A stretch of DNA of 64,000 bases from Streptomyces sp. NBC_00390. GTDB lineage: Bacteria; Actinomycetota; Actinomycetes; Streptomycetales; Streptomycetaceae. Shown piece by piece: positions 8,912 through 17,584 of the stretch. Both the position numbers and the translations under genes were made by a program. The notes beneath the pieces are model-generated. The model worked only from the letters and a program-made list of their open reading frames with translations. It made no database searches and was not told where the DNA came from. The first letter of the stretch is position 1; each line of letters begins with the position of its first letter. The stretch is taken from assembly GCF_036057275.1 (NCBI RefSeq), contig NZ_CP107945.1, positions 4,650,001 to 4,714,000 of the forward strand. Direction: 5' to 3'.

Positions 8912-9259
8912 GCACGGAATGCTGCCTGATCACCTTCCCGGCAGCAACGGACTAAAATGGTCACTGATGGTCATAAGTGATGTGCTTCAAGCCATAGTTG
9001 GCCATGCCGGCGAGGTGCCATTTACGTGATCCACCGGCGCGTGCCGCGTCCCCGACAGACGTAGCGAACTCCGCGCATGTGCAGAGCTTCGCTTCGGGTG
9101 GTGCGTCGGGGTGTGGTGGAACAGACGGTGACGGCGTCGAGGGCGGCGCGCGAATCAGGTGAGGTGGCGGGACGGGCAGTTCGGCCACATCGTCGGGTGG
9201 GCCGCAAGGCCGTCATTCTGCAGGCGCTCGCGCCGGGTGCCGCCCCGGTATCGGCGAGG
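8912..9259. other. Intergenic region upstream of the RHS operon
   Basis: 348 bp with no convincing gene; open frames on both strands show no family signature. It holds an AT-richer stretch near 8951-8990 (candidate promoter area for the minus-strand RHS operon). Its right end (9195-9259) is the trailer of lysR, which is repeated at 2205-2275. Confidence 0.5.
8957..8973. promoter_or_regulatory. Short direct repeat in the presumed RHS-operon promoter
   Basis: ATGGTCA-CTG-ATGGTCA, a 7-bp direct repeat with a 10-bp period, about 46 bp upstream of the first operon gene. One-turn spacing on one DNA face suits a regulator. Weak evidence. Confidence 0.25.
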
Positions 9260-9337
9260 TCAGCCCCGCCGGCCGCTGAGCTCGCGGGTCAGGTCCGTCA
9301 GGGCGCGCAGGGCCGGGTGCGGTGTGGCGGCGCGCCA
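9195..9337. repeat. Right copy of the direct repeat flanking the RHS island
   Basis: Comprises the last 25 codons plus stop of lysR (9260-9337, about 90% identical to 2276-2353) and the adjoining trailer, where similarity is patchier. Together the copies bracket about 6.9 kb containing the whole RHS locus. Confidence 0.65.
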
Positions 9338-10120
9338 GACGAGGAGGACCGGGACCGGCGGGGCGTCCGTCAGCGGGAGGTAGGCGACGCCGGGGTTGGT
9401 GTGCATCTCGGCGGTGGAGGCCGCCGAGACGCCCACACCGCGGCCCGCGGCGATCGCGGTGAGCCAGTCGTCGGTGTTGCTGACCGTGAGCGTGGTGGCC
9501 GGACGGGCGGCGGCCGGCCAGAGGTCCGGGGTCGTCATGCCGGAGACGGTGTTCAGTACGAGGGGCTCGGCCGTCAGGTCGGCGAGGGTGAGCGAGGTGC
9601 GGTCCGCGAGCGGGCCGTCCGCCGTCACCGCCGCCACGCGGGGCTCCGTGAACAGCACCTCGGTGACCAGGCCGGGTGAGTCCACCGGGCGGCGCAGGAC
9701 GGCGGCGTCGACCTCGCCGCGGGTGAGTCCGGCCGTGCGGTCGTCGATGCGCAGGAGTTCCAGCGGAGTGTCGGGGTGCTCGCGCTCCCAGCGGCGCAGC
9801 AGCGGTGTGGTGTACGGGCCGAGGGCGGACCAGGCGTGTCCCAGCCGCAGCGGCCTGCGGCGCAGCCGGGTGGTGTCGAGCGCGTCGTCGAAGGCGGCGA
9901 CGGCGGCGGCCGCCCTGTCGCGGAACGCCAGGCCCTCGGTGGTCAGCGCGAGGTGGTGGGTGGACCGGTCCACCAGGCGGATGCCGAGGTGTTTCTCGAG
10001 AGCGGCGAGGGCGCGGGAGACGCTGGGCTGGGTGAGGCCCAGGCGGGCGGCGGCGCGGGTCACGCTCGATTCCTCGGCGATGGCGAGGAAGCAGCGGAGA
10101 TGGCGCAGCTCGATGCTCAT
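9260..10120 (-). CDS. LysR-family transcriptional regulator
   Basis: 286 residues starting MSIELRHLRCFL, with the N-terminal winged helix (AARLGLTQPSVSRALAALE) and a periplasmic-binding-like effector domain to the end. An upstream in-frame ATG is ignored because family members begin at this point. It is divergent from the DMT exporter at 10242, the usual arrangement in which the LysR protein controls its neighbour and itself. An inverted repeat (10113-10133) covers its own start codon. The last 26 codons and trailer are duplicated at 2205-2353. Confidence 0.9.
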   Translation of the reverse strand: MSIELRHLRCFLAIAEESSVTRAAARLGLTQPSVSRALAALEKHLGIRLVDRSTHHLALTTEGLAFRDRAAAAVAAFDDALDTTRLRRRPLRLGHAWSALGPYTTPLLRRWEREHPDTPLELLRIDDRTAGLTRGEVDAAVLRRPVDSPGLVTEVLFTEPRVAAVTADGPLADRTSLTLADLTAEPLVLNTVSGMTTPDLWPAAARPATTLTVSNTDDWLTAIAAGRGVGVSAASTAEMHTNPGVAYLPLTDAPPVPVLLVWRAATPHPALRALTDLTRELSGRRG

Positions 10121-10133
10121 ACGTCTGGAGCAT
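10113..10133. promoter_or_regulatory. Candidate LysR binding site overlapping the lysR start
   Basis: ATGCTC-N9-GAGCAT, a perfect 6-bp inverted repeat in the divergent lysR/DMT promoter region. It covers the lysR start codon (10118-10120), as expected for an autoregulatory site. Found by eye. Confidence 0.45.
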
Positions 10134-10241
10134 AACGGCAGTGAGACCGGCATTTCACGGGAGGCGTGCGGGTCCGTAGCGTGGGAGGGGTGAGCAAGGG
10201 GCCGCCACGGCCCCGGCCGAAACCATCAGGGAGGCGCTGAG

Positions 10242-11300
10242 GTGCGGGACGCACACGCCGGGGGCGGTACGGGACCGGCCTCGCCACGCGGCACGGCGCA
10301 GGCGGCCGTCCCCGCCGGGGGCGCGCCCGGCGGCTCGACGGGACGGGCCCCGGCGCGCGGCGCGGCGGCCGTCGAGGTGTCCGAGGCCGCCGCCTCGGTC
10401 GCACTGCCCGAGGCCGCCGGTGCGCTCGACGCGCAGCGGGCCGGCGGCGGTCCCTCCCGGCGGGCGCTCGGGCCGGTGGCGCTCGTCGTCGCCGGTGCGC
10501 TGTCCGTGCAGTTCGGCGCCGCCATTGCCGTCATGCTGATGCCGCGTGCCGGTGCCCTCGGGGTGGTCACGCTGCGCCTCGTCCTCGCCGCGCTCGTCCT
10601 GCTCGCCTTCTGCCGGCCCCGGCTGCGCGGGCACACGCGCGCCGACTGGGGCACGGTGGTCGCCTTCGGCACCGCCATGGCCGCCATGAACGTGCTCTTC
10701 TACCAGGCCGTCGACCGCATCCCGCTGGGCGCGGCCGTCACGCTGGAGGTCCTCGGTCCGCTCGCCCTGTCGGTGATCGCCTCGCGGAGGCTGGTCAACC
10801 TCCTGTGGGCGGGGCTCGCGCTCGGCGGCGTCGTCCTGCTCAGCGGCGGCGGGTTCGAGCGGCTCGATCCGGTCGGTGCGGCGTTCGCCCTGGCCGCGGG
10901 CGCGATGTGGGCGGCGTACATCGTCTTCAGCGCCCGTACCGGGCGGCGCTTCCCGCAGGCCGACGGGCTGGCGCTGGCGATGGGCGTCGGTGCGCTGCTC
11001 AGTCTGCCGCTGGGCATCTGGGAGTCCGGGTCCGTGCTGCTGGTGCCCTCCACGATCGGGCTCGGGCTCGCGGTCGCGCTGATGTCGTCGGTGCTGCCGT
11101 ACACGCTGGAGCTGCTGGCGCTGCGCAGGCTGCCCGCGCCGACGTTCGCGGTGCTGATGAGCCTGGAGCCGGCGATCGCGGCGACGGCCGGATTCCTTGT
11201 GCTGCATCAAGCCCTTTCGCCGGCCGAAGGGTTGGCGATCGTGCTGGTCATCGCCGCGAGCATGGGTGCGGTGCGGACGCAGGTGGCGGGAAAGCGCTAA
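10242..11300 (+). CDS. EamA/RhtA-family DMT transporter
   Basis: 352 residues, GTG start. After a long Ala/Gly-rich cytoplasmic leader (about 65 residues) come roughly ten hydrophobic segments in two EamA repeats (for example VALVVAGALSVQFGAAIAVM and LAGLALGGVVLLSGGG). RhtA-type members export amino acids such as threonine or homoserine, or other small metabolites. The divergent LysR gene probably senses the exported compound. A TAGCGT at 10177-10182 could be its -10. The leader is longer than usual, so a downstream start cannot be excluded. Confidence 0.88.
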   Translation: MRDAHAGGGTGPASPRGTAQAAVPAGGAPGGSTGRAPARGAAAVEVSEAAASVALPEAAGALDAQRAGGGPSRRALGPVALVVAGALSVQFGAAIAVMLMPRAGALGVVTLRLVLAALVLLAFCRPRLRGHTRADWGTVVAFGTAMAAMNVLFYQAVDRIPLGAAVTLEVLGPLALSVIASRRLVNLLWAGLALGGVVLLSGGGFERLDPVGAAFALAAGAMWAAYIVFSARTGRRFPQADGLALAMGVGALLSLPLGIWESGSVLLVPSTIGLGLAVALMSSVLPYTLELLALRRLPAPTFAVLMSLEPAIAATAGFLVLHQALSPAEGLAIVLVIAASMGAVRTQVAGKR

Positions 11301-11306
11301 AAGCCA

Positions 11307-11324
11307 AAGCAAGCATGCTTGCTT
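11307..11324. promoter_or_regulatory. 18-bp perfect palindrome, candidate operator of the acyl-CoA operon
   Basis: AAGCAAGCATGCTTGCTT is perfectly self-complementary. It lies between the DMT exporter stop and the first gene of the long catabolic operon, about 120 bp before its start. Dyads of this length are typical TetR-family operators, and a TetR gene closes the operon at 21147. Confidence 0.65.
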
Positions 11325-11445
11325 GTTTCTCGGTGCGCTGTCATGCTCCGGGGCACACGTCCCCTGGTCTTCGACGCGTGGTCTTCGACACGTGGCCTCG
11401 ACAGGGGGCCCCGTGCCCAACGCCGTGCCCCCGAGGGAGCGCATC

Positions 11446-12240
11446 GTGTCCGATCCGGCCGCCGTACTCGATGACCTGCGCAGCGAGAGCGAGGAACTCG
11501 ATGAGCTCGTCGGGGAGTTGAGCCCCGAGCAGTGGGCGTCACCGACCCCCGCGGCGGGCTGGAGCGTCGCGCACCAGATCGCCCATCTCGCCTGGACCGA
11601 CCGGGCCGCGCTGATCGCCGTCACCGACCCCGAGGGCTTCGCCGCCGAGGTCGAGACAGCATTCGCGGCGCCGGACTCGTTCGTCGACGAGGGTGCGCAC
11701 GAGGGCGCCGCGCTGCCGCCCGCGGAGCTGCTGGCCCGCTGGCGCGCCGGCCGTGACCGGCTTCAGCAGGCCCTGCGCGAGGCCCCGGCTGGGAGCCGTT
11801 TCCCCTGGTACGGGCCGTCGATGAGCGCCCCCTCGATGGCCACCGCCCGCCTGATGGAGACATGGGCGCACGGCCAGGACATCGCCGACGCGCTCGGCGT
11901 CACCCGCCGCCCGACCGTGCGGCTCGCCCAGGTGGCCCGGATCGGGGTGCGGACCCGGGACTTCGCGTTCGGGGTGCACGGCCTGACCCCGCCCGCGGAG
12001 CCGTTCCGGGTGGAACTGACCGGCCCGGACGGCGAGCTGTGGACGTACGGCCCAGAGGACGCGGCGCAGAAGGTCGCCGGGCCCGCGCTGGACTTCTGTC
12101 TGCTGGTCACCCAGCGGGCGCACCGTGGCGACCTGTCGCTTCGGGCGCAGGGCCAGGACGCGGACCGCTGGCTGGACATCGCCCAGGCCTTCGCGGGCCC
12201 ACCCGGGAAGGGCCGCGAGCCCAGGGGAGCCGGCGCGTGA
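11446..12240 (+). CDS. TIGR03084-type DinB/MDMPI-like protein
   Basis: 264 residues from the GTG at 11446, chosen because GAGGGAG lies 6 bases upstream; a GTG at 11413 is possible. The N-terminal half is a DinB-like four-helix bundle (GWSVAHQIAHLAWTDRAAL, then TWAHGQDIADALGV), whose two conserved His positions would bind a metal, as in mycothiol-dependent enzymes. Proteins of this family sit beside DUF1446 genes in actinobacteria, and their reaction is unknown. It is the first gene of the operon and overlaps the next by GTGA. Confidence 0.8.
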   Translation: MSDPAAVLDDLRSESEELDELVGELSPEQWASPTPAAGWSVAHQIAHLAWTDRAALIAVTDPEGFAAEVETAFAAPDSFVDEGAHEGAALPPAELLARWRAGRDRLQQALREAPAGSRFPWYGPSMSAPSMATARLMETWAHGQDIADALGVTRRPTVRLAQVARIGVRTRDFAFGVHGLTPPAEPFRVELTGPDGELWTYGPEDAAQKVAGPALDFCLLVTQRAHRGDLSLRAQGQDADRWLDIAQAFAGPPGKGREPRGAGA

Positions 12241-13988
12241 CCGGCCCGGAGAGCGGAGCCGCGCCGGCCGCGGCGATGTCCGGCCACGCGACCGGCTCCC
12301 GGTCGTCAGGCGCGCAGGTGCTGCGTATCGGAAACGCCTCCGGGTTCTACGGAGACCGGTTCGACGCCGTGCGCGAGATGCTCACCGCCGGCCCCCTCGA
12401 CGTGCTCACCGGGGACTATCTCGCCGAGCTGACCATGCTCATCCTCGGCCGCGACCGCCTGAAGGATCCCCGGCTCGGGTACGCCAAGACCTTCCTCAGG
12501 CAGCTCGAGGACACCCTCGGGCTCGCCCACGAGCGCGGGGTGAAGATCGTCGCCAACGCCGGCGGCCTCAACCCCGCCGGGCTGGCCGACGCCGTCCGCG
12601 AGCTGGCGGCGAAGGTGGGCGTCCCCGTCCGTGTCGCCCATGTAGAGGGCGACGACCTCGCCGCCCGCTTCCCCGGCGCGCTGACCGCCAACGCCTATCT
12701 CGGCGGGGCCGGGATCGCCGCCTGTCTGCGGGCCGGGGCGGATGTCGTCGTCACCGGGCGGGTCACCGACGCGGCGCTCGTCACCGGGCCCGCCGCCGCG
12801 CACTTCGGCTGGGGACCGGACGATCTCGACGCGCTCGCCGGCGCGGTCGTCGCCGGTCATGTGCTCGAGTGCGGGACCCAGGCCACCGGCGGCAACTACG
12901 CGTTCTTCCACGGCCACGACGTACGCCGTCCCGGCTTCCCCCTCGCGGAGATCCACGCCGACGGCACCTCGGTCGTCACCAAGCACGACGGCACCGGCGG
13001 CCTCGTCGACGTAGGCACCGTCACCGCGCAGCTGCTGTACGAGACCGGGGGCGCCCGCTACGAGGGGCCGGACGTGACCGCCCGGCTCGACACCGTACGG
13101 CTCACCGAGGACGGCCCCGACCGGGTACGGATCTCGGGCGTGCGCGGCGAGGCCCCGCCGCCCACCCTCAAGGTCGGGCTCAACCGGATCGGCGGCTGGC
13201 GCAACGAGGTCGTGTTCGTGCTGACCGGGCTCGACATCGAGGCCAAGGCCCGCCTGGTGCGGGAACAGCTGGAGGAGGCACTCGGCGAGCACCGGCCCGC
13301 CGAGGTGCGCTGGGAACTGGCCCGTACCGAGGCCGCCGACGCCGACACGGAGGAGCGCGCGAGCGCCTATCTGCGCCTGGTCGTGCGCGACCCGGACGCC
13401 GGACGGGTCGGGCGCGCGGTCTCCGGCGCGGCCGTCGAGCTCGCACTCGGCAGCTACCCCGGCTTCCATGTGACCGCCCCGCCCGGCAAGGGCGCGCCGT
13501 ACGGGGTCTTCGAGGCCGCGTACGTCCCGGCGGGCGAGATCGAGCACACTGCGGTGCTGCCCGACGGGGTCCGGTACGTGATCAAGCCGGCGGTACGGAC
13601 CGGGCCGACGGTGGCCGAGGAGCCGGGCGCGCTGCCCGAGCCACTGCCCGACGGGCCGCGCCGCGCGGCCCCGCTCGGGCTGGTCGCGGGCGCCCGCAGC
13701 GGCGACAAGGGCGGGTCCGCCAACATCGGGGTGTGGGCCCGTTCCGACGACGCCTGGCGGTGGCTCGCCCACGAACTGACCGTGGAGCGGCTGCGCGTGC
13801 TGCTCCCGGAGACCGCCGAACTGCCCGTCGTACGGCATGTCCTGCCGAATCTGCGGGCCCTGAACTTCGTGGTCGACAAGATTCTCGGCGAGGGCGTCGC
13901 CGCCCAGGCGCGTTTCGACCCGCAGGCCAAGGCGCTCGGCGAGTGGCTGCGCTCGCGGTACGTCGACATCCCGGAGGTGCTGCTGTGA
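12237..13988 (+). CDS. DUF1446 (AtuA-like) protein
   Basis: 583 residues from the GTG overlapping the previous stop. The N-terminal DUF1446 domain (RIGNASGFYGDRFDA, TGDYLAELTMLIL, GGAGIAACLRAGADVVVTGR, CGTQATGGNYAFF) occupies about residues 25-450 and is followed by a C-terminal AtuA-associated region (AGARSGDKGGSANIGVWAR). AtuA is required for acyclic terpene utilisation in Pseudomonas, but its reaction is not firmly established. Next to a biotin carboxylase pair and beta-oxidation genes this points to a branched acyl-CoA pathway. Confidence 0.85.
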   Translation: MTGPESGAAPAAAMSGHATGSRSSGAQVLRIGNASGFYGDRFDAVREMLTAGPLDVLTGDYLAELTMLILGRDRLKDPRLGYAKTFLRQLEDTLGLAHERGVKIVANAGGLNPAGLADAVRELAAKVGVPVRVAHVEGDDLAARFPGALTANAYLGGAGIAACLRAGADVVVTGRVTDAALVTGPAAAHFGWGPDDLDALAGAVVAGHVLECGTQATGGNYAFFHGHDVRRPGFPLAEIHADGTSVVTKHDGTGGLVDVGTVTAQLLYETGGARYEGPDVTARLDTVRLTEDGPDRVRISGVRGEAPPPTLKVGLNRIGGWRNEVVFVLTGLDIEAKARLVREQLEEALGEHRPAEVRWELARTEAADADTEERASAYLRLVVRDPDAGRVGRAVSGAAVELALGSYPGFHVTAPPGKGAPYGVFEAAYVPAGEIEHTAVLPDGVRYVIKPAVRTGPTVAEEPGALPEPLPDGPRRAAPLGLVAGARSGDKGGSANIGVWARSDDAWRWLAHELTVERLRVLLPETAELPVVRHVLPNLRALNFVVDKILGEGVAAQARFDPQAKALGEWLRSRYVDIPEVLL

Positions 13989-14004
13989 TGCCGGAGGTTG
14001 TGCT

Positions 14005-15603
14005 GTGACCGTGTTGGCGTCGGCCGTCGATCCGACGAGCCCCGAATACGCCGCCCACCGCGACGCGATGCTCACCAAGCTCGCCGAACTCGACGCCGAG
14101 CACGACAAGGCGCTCGCGGGCGGGGGCGAGAAGTACGTCGCCCGGCACCGCAAGCGCGGCAAGCTGCTGGCCCGCGAGCGCATCGAGCTGCTGCTGGACC
14201 CGGACACCCCGTTCCTGGAGCTGTCGCCGCTGGCCGCCTGGGGCAGCGAGTACCCGGTCGGCGGGTCCATGGTCACCGGCATCGGCGTCGTGGAGGGCGT
14301 CGAGTGCGTGATCACCGCCAGCGATCCGACCGTGCGCGGCGGCGCGTCCAACCCGTGGACGCTGAAGAAGGCCCTGCGCGCCAACGAGGTCGCGTACGTC
14401 AACCGGTTGCCGCTGATCTCGCTCGTCGAGTCCGGGGGCGCGGACCTGCCCTCGCAGAAGGAGATCTTCATCCCTGGCGGGGCGCTGTTCCGGGACCTCA
14501 CGCGGCTGTCGGCGGCGGGTGTTCCCACGATCGCCGTGGTGTTCGGCAACTCGACGGCGGGCGGGGCCTACGTACCCGGCATGTCCGACCACACCATCAT
14601 GATCAAGGAGCGGTCGAAGGTCTTCCTCGGCGGGCCACCGCTGGTGAAGATGGCGACGGGCGAGGAGAGCGACGACGAGTCGCTCGGCGGCGCCGAGATG
14701 CATGCGCGGGCCTCGGGTCTCGCGGATCACTTCGCCCTGGACGAGGCGGACGCCCTGCGCCAGGCGCGGCGGGTGGTCGCCCGTCTCAACTGGCGCAAGG
14801 CACACGCCGATCCGGCGCCGGCCCAGCCGCCCAAGTATGCCGAGGACGAGCTGCTGGGCATCGTGCCCGGCGATCTGAAGACACCGTTCGACCCGCGCGA
14901 GGTGATCGCGAGAATCGTCGACGGGTCGGACTTCGACGAGTTCAAGCCGCTGTACGGGCCGAGCCTGGTGACGGGATGGGCGACGCTGCACGGCCATCCG
15001 GTGGGGGTGCTGGCCAACGCCCAGGGCGTGCTGTTCTCCGCCGAGTCGCAGAAGGCGGCGCAGTTCATCCAGCTGGCCAACCAGCGTGATGTGCCCTTGG
15101 TGTTCCTGCACAACACCACCGGCTACATGGTGGGCAAGGAGTACGAGCAGGGCGGCATCATCAAGCACGGCGCGATGATGATCAACGCGGTGTCGAACTC
15201 GCGCGTCCCGCATCTGTCGGTGCTGATGGGCGCGTCGTACGGCGCCGGCCACTACGGCATGTGCGGCCGGGCCTACGACCCGCGGTTCCTGTTCGCCTGG
15301 CCGAGCGCCAAGTCGGCGGTGATGGGCCCGCAGCAGCTGGCGGGTGTGCTGTCGATCGTCGCGCGGACGTCGGCGGCCGCCAAGGGGCAGCCGTACGACG
15401 ACGAGGCGGACGCGGGACTGCGGGCGATGGTCGAGGCACAGATCGAGTCCGAGTCCCTGCCCATGTTCCTGTCCGGGCGGCTGTACGACGACGGGGTCAT
15501 CGACCCGCGTGACACCCGGACGGTGCTGGGGCTGTGCCTGTCCGCGATCCACACGGCACCGGTCGAGGGCGCGCGCGGCGGCTTCGGCGTCTTCCGGATG
15601 TGA
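14005..15603 (+). CDS. Acyl-CoA carboxylase beta subunit (carboxyltransferase)
   Basis: 532 residues, GTG start. Two crotonase-fold halves: the N-half with RERIELLLDP, ITASDPTVRGG and FGNSTAGGAYVPGMSD; the C-half with FLHNTTGYMVGKEYEQGG and MGASYGAGHYGMCGRAY. These are typical of methylcrotonyl- and geranyl-CoA carboxylases, which move CO2 from carboxybiotin to an enoyl-CoA. GGAEMHARASGLADHFA looks more AtuC-like than classical MCC to me, but the substrate needs testing. Its partner alpha subunit follows directly. Confidence 0.9.
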   Translation: MTVLASAVDPTSPEYAAHRDAMLTKLAELDAEHDKALAGGGEKYVARHRKRGKLLARERIELLLDPDTPFLELSPLAAWGSEYPVGGSMVTGIGVVEGVECVITASDPTVRGGASNPWTLKKALRANEVAYVNRLPLISLVESGGADLPSQKEIFIPGGALFRDLTRLSAAGVPTIAVVFGNSTAGGAYVPGMSDHTIMIKERSKVFLGGPPLVKMATGEESDDESLGGAEMHARASGLADHFALDEADALRQARRVVARLNWRKAHADPAPAQPPKYAEDELLGIVPGDLKTPFDPREVIARIVDGSDFDEFKPLYGPSLVTGWATLHGHPVGVLANAQGVLFSAESQKAAQFIQLANQRDVPLVFLHNTTGYMVGKEYEQGGIIKHGAMMINAVSNSRVPHLSVLMGASYGAGHYGMCGRAYDPRFLFAWPSAKSAVMGPQQLAGVLSIVARTSAAAKGQPYDDEADAGLRAMVEAQIESESLPMFLSGRLYDDGVIDPRDTRTVLGLCLSAIHTAPVEGARGGFGVFRM

Positions 15604-15610
15604 GGGCCTG

Positions 15611-17584
15611 ATGATTCAGACTGTTCTTGTCGCCAACCGGGGCGAGATCGCCTGCCGCGTCTTCGGTACCTGCCGCGAGCTGGGGATCGCGACGGTGGCG
15701 GTGTACTCGGACGCGGATGCCGGTGCGCTGCACGTGCGGGAGGCGGACGCGGCGGTACGGCTGCCGGGAGCGGCGCCGGCCGAGACGTATCTGCGCGGCG
15801 AGCTGATCGTGAAGGCGGCGCTGGCGGCGGGAGCGGACGCGGTGCACCCGGGGTACGGATTCCTGTCCGAGAACGCGGAGTTCGCGCGTGCGGTGGCGGA
15901 TGCGGGTCTGGTGTGGATCGGTCCGCCGCCGTCCGCGATCGAGGCGATGGCGTCCAAGACGCGGGCGAAGGAACTGATGGGCCTGGCGCCCCTGACGGAC
16001 GTGGCCGAGTCCGACCTGCCGGTCCTGGTGAAGGCGGCGGCGGGCGGCGGCGGCCGCGGTATGCGGATCGTCCGCACGCTCGACGCGCTGCCCGGCGAGC
16101 TGGAGGCCGCACGCTCGGAGGCGGCGTCCGCCTTCGGGGACGGCGAGGTGTTCGTCGAGCCGTACATCGAGCGGGGCCGCCATGTGGAGGTCCAGGTCCT
16201 GGCGGACGCGCACGGGACGGTGTGGGCGCTGGGGACGCGGGACTGCTCGCTGCAGCGCCGCCACCAGAAGGTCATCGAGGAGTCCCCGGCGCCGGGGCTC
16301 GCCCCCGAGCTGGTCGCATCGCTCCACGATGCGGCGGTCTCGGCGGCACGGGCGGTGGGCTACCGGGGCGCGGGCACCGTGGAGTTCCTGGTGTCCGAGG
16401 ACGGCCGGGCGCACTTCCTGGAGATGAACACGCGCCTCCAGGTGGAACACCCGGTGACGGAAGCGGTGTTCGGCATCGATCTGGTCGCGCTCCAGATCCT
16501 GGTCGCGCAGGGCGAGCCGCTGCCCCCGGCGCCGCCGGCGGCGTACGGCCACGCGGTGGAGGCCCGCCTGTACGCGGAGGACCCGGCCACGGGCTGGACG
16601 CCGCAGGCGGGGCTGCTGCACGAGCTCTCCTTCCCCACCCGCCCGCCTGTGAATCTGGGGGGTGGGACCCCCCACGCTCCCGGCGGCGCGCCCTGGGTGC
16701 GGGTCGACACCGGGTACACCGGTGGCGACACCATCGGGGTGCACTACGACCCCATGCTCGCCAAGGTCATCGCGTGGGCGCCCACCCGCGAGGCCGCCGT
16801 GCGCAGGCTCGCGTACGCCCTGCGGCGGGCGCGGGTGCACGGGCCCGTCACCAACCGGGAGCTGCTCGTACGGTCGCTGGAGCACCCCGACTTCGTGGGC
16901 GGGCGGCTCGACACCGGCTTCTACGAGCGCAACCTCGACGACCTCACCGGGGCCGCGCCCGGTGCGGAGCTCGCCGCCGTCGCGGCAGCGCTGGCCGACG
17001 CGGCGGCGCGCACCGGCCGGGTACCGGCAGGAGCCCCCGCCCCCGCCCTCGCCCAGCGCCTCGGCGCGTGGCGCAACCTCGCCTCCCAGGCGCAGACCAA
17101 GACCTACGGCGACCACGAGGTCCGCTACCGCCCCACCCGCGACGGCGGGTACGAGGTCCTCGACGCGCCCGGCGTGCGGGTCGTCGCCGCCCTGCCGCAT
17201 CGCGTGGTGCTCGAAGTCGACGGTGTCGTACGTAACTTCGACGTCACCGCCTACGGCGACACCGTGCACGTCGACAGTCCCGTCGGCGCCCACACCCTCG
17301 CCGTGCGCCCCCGGTTCACCGATCCCGCCGAACGGGCCGAGCCCGGCTCGCTGCTCGCGCCGATGCCCGGGACCGTCGTGCGCGTCGGGGACGGGCTCGC
17401 CGAGGGCGTCCGCGTGACACAAGGACAGCCACTCGTCTGGCTGGAGGCCATGAAGATGGAGCACAAAATCGTCTCTCCCGCCTCCGGCACGCTCATCGCG
17501 CTCCACGCCGTACCCGGCCGCCAGGTCGAGGTCGGTGCCCTGCTCGCCGTCGTACAGGAAGTACAGGAGGACGAGGAATCATGA
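15611..17584 (+). CDS. Acyl-CoA carboxylase alpha subunit (biotin carboxylase + BCCP)
   Basis: 657 residues from the ATG at 15611 (MIQTVLVANRGEIACRV). Biotin carboxylase domain first (glycine loop KAAAGGGGRGMR near 142-153, HQKVIEESPAP, EMNTRLQVEHPVTE), then a linker, and the biotinyl domain at the C-terminus with EAMKMEH (biotin Lys near 616). The region before the glycine loop (LMGLAPLTDVAESDLPVLVK) is a few residues shorter than usual. NLGGGTPHAPGGAP near 350-363 is an in-frame insert matching the palindrome at 16657-16673. It overlaps the next gene by ATGA. Confidence 0.92.
   Translation: MIQTVLVANRGEIACRVFGTCRELGIATVAVYSDADAGALHVREADAAVRLPGAAPAETYLRGELIVKAALAAGADAVHPGYGFLSENAEFARAVADAGLVWIGPPPSAIEAMASKTRAKELMGLAPLTDVAESDLPVLVKAAAGGGGRGMRIVRTLDALPGELEAARSEAASAFGDGEVFVEPYIERGRHVEVQVLADAHGTVWALGTRDCSLQRRHQKVIEESPAPGLAPELVASLHDAAVSAARAVGYRGAGTVEFLVSEDGRAHFLEMNTRLQVEHPVTEAVFGIDLVALQILVAQGEPLPPAPPAAYGHAVEARLYAEDPATGWTPQAGLLHELSFPTRPPVNLGGGTPHAPGGAPWVRVDTGYTGGDTIGVHYDPMLAKVIAWAPTREAAVRRLAYALRRARVHGPVTNRELLVRSLEHPDFVGGRLDTGFYERNLDDLTGAAPGAELAAVAAALADAAARTGRVPAGAPAPALAQRLGAWRNLASQAQTKTYGDHEVRYRPTRDGGYEVLDAPGVRVVAALPHRVVLEVDGVVRNFDVTAYGDTVHVDSPVGAHTLAVRPRFTDPAERAEPGSLLAPMPGTVVRVGDGLAEGVRVTQGQPLVWLEAMKMEHKIVSPASGTLIALHAVPGRQVEVGALLAVVQEVQEDEES
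16657..16673 (+). repeat. In-frame GC palindrome inside the carboxylase gene
   Basis: GGGGGGT-GGG-ACCCCCC, a perfect 7-bp inverted repeat. It encodes part of a Gly/Pro-rich stretch where related biotin carboxylases run straight into RVDTGY. It resembles the small dispersed palindromes of Streptomyces genomes; another copy-like insert lies at 18226-18264. Confidence 0.5.

Noticed and set aside
11197..11445. N-terminal extension of the DinB-like protein
   Set aside because: Overlaps the end of the DMT exporter gene and the 18-bp palindrome; the GTG at 11446 has a strong ribosome site.
12306..14549. 747-codon open frame on - opposite DUF1446 and carboxylase beta
   Set aside because: Crosses two genes with strong motifs on +; a product of third-position GC bias.
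15497..17506. 669-codon open frame on - opposite the biotin carboxylase gene
   Set aside because: Opposite a full set of biotin carboxylase/BCCP motifs; His/Arg/Gly-rich with no domain.
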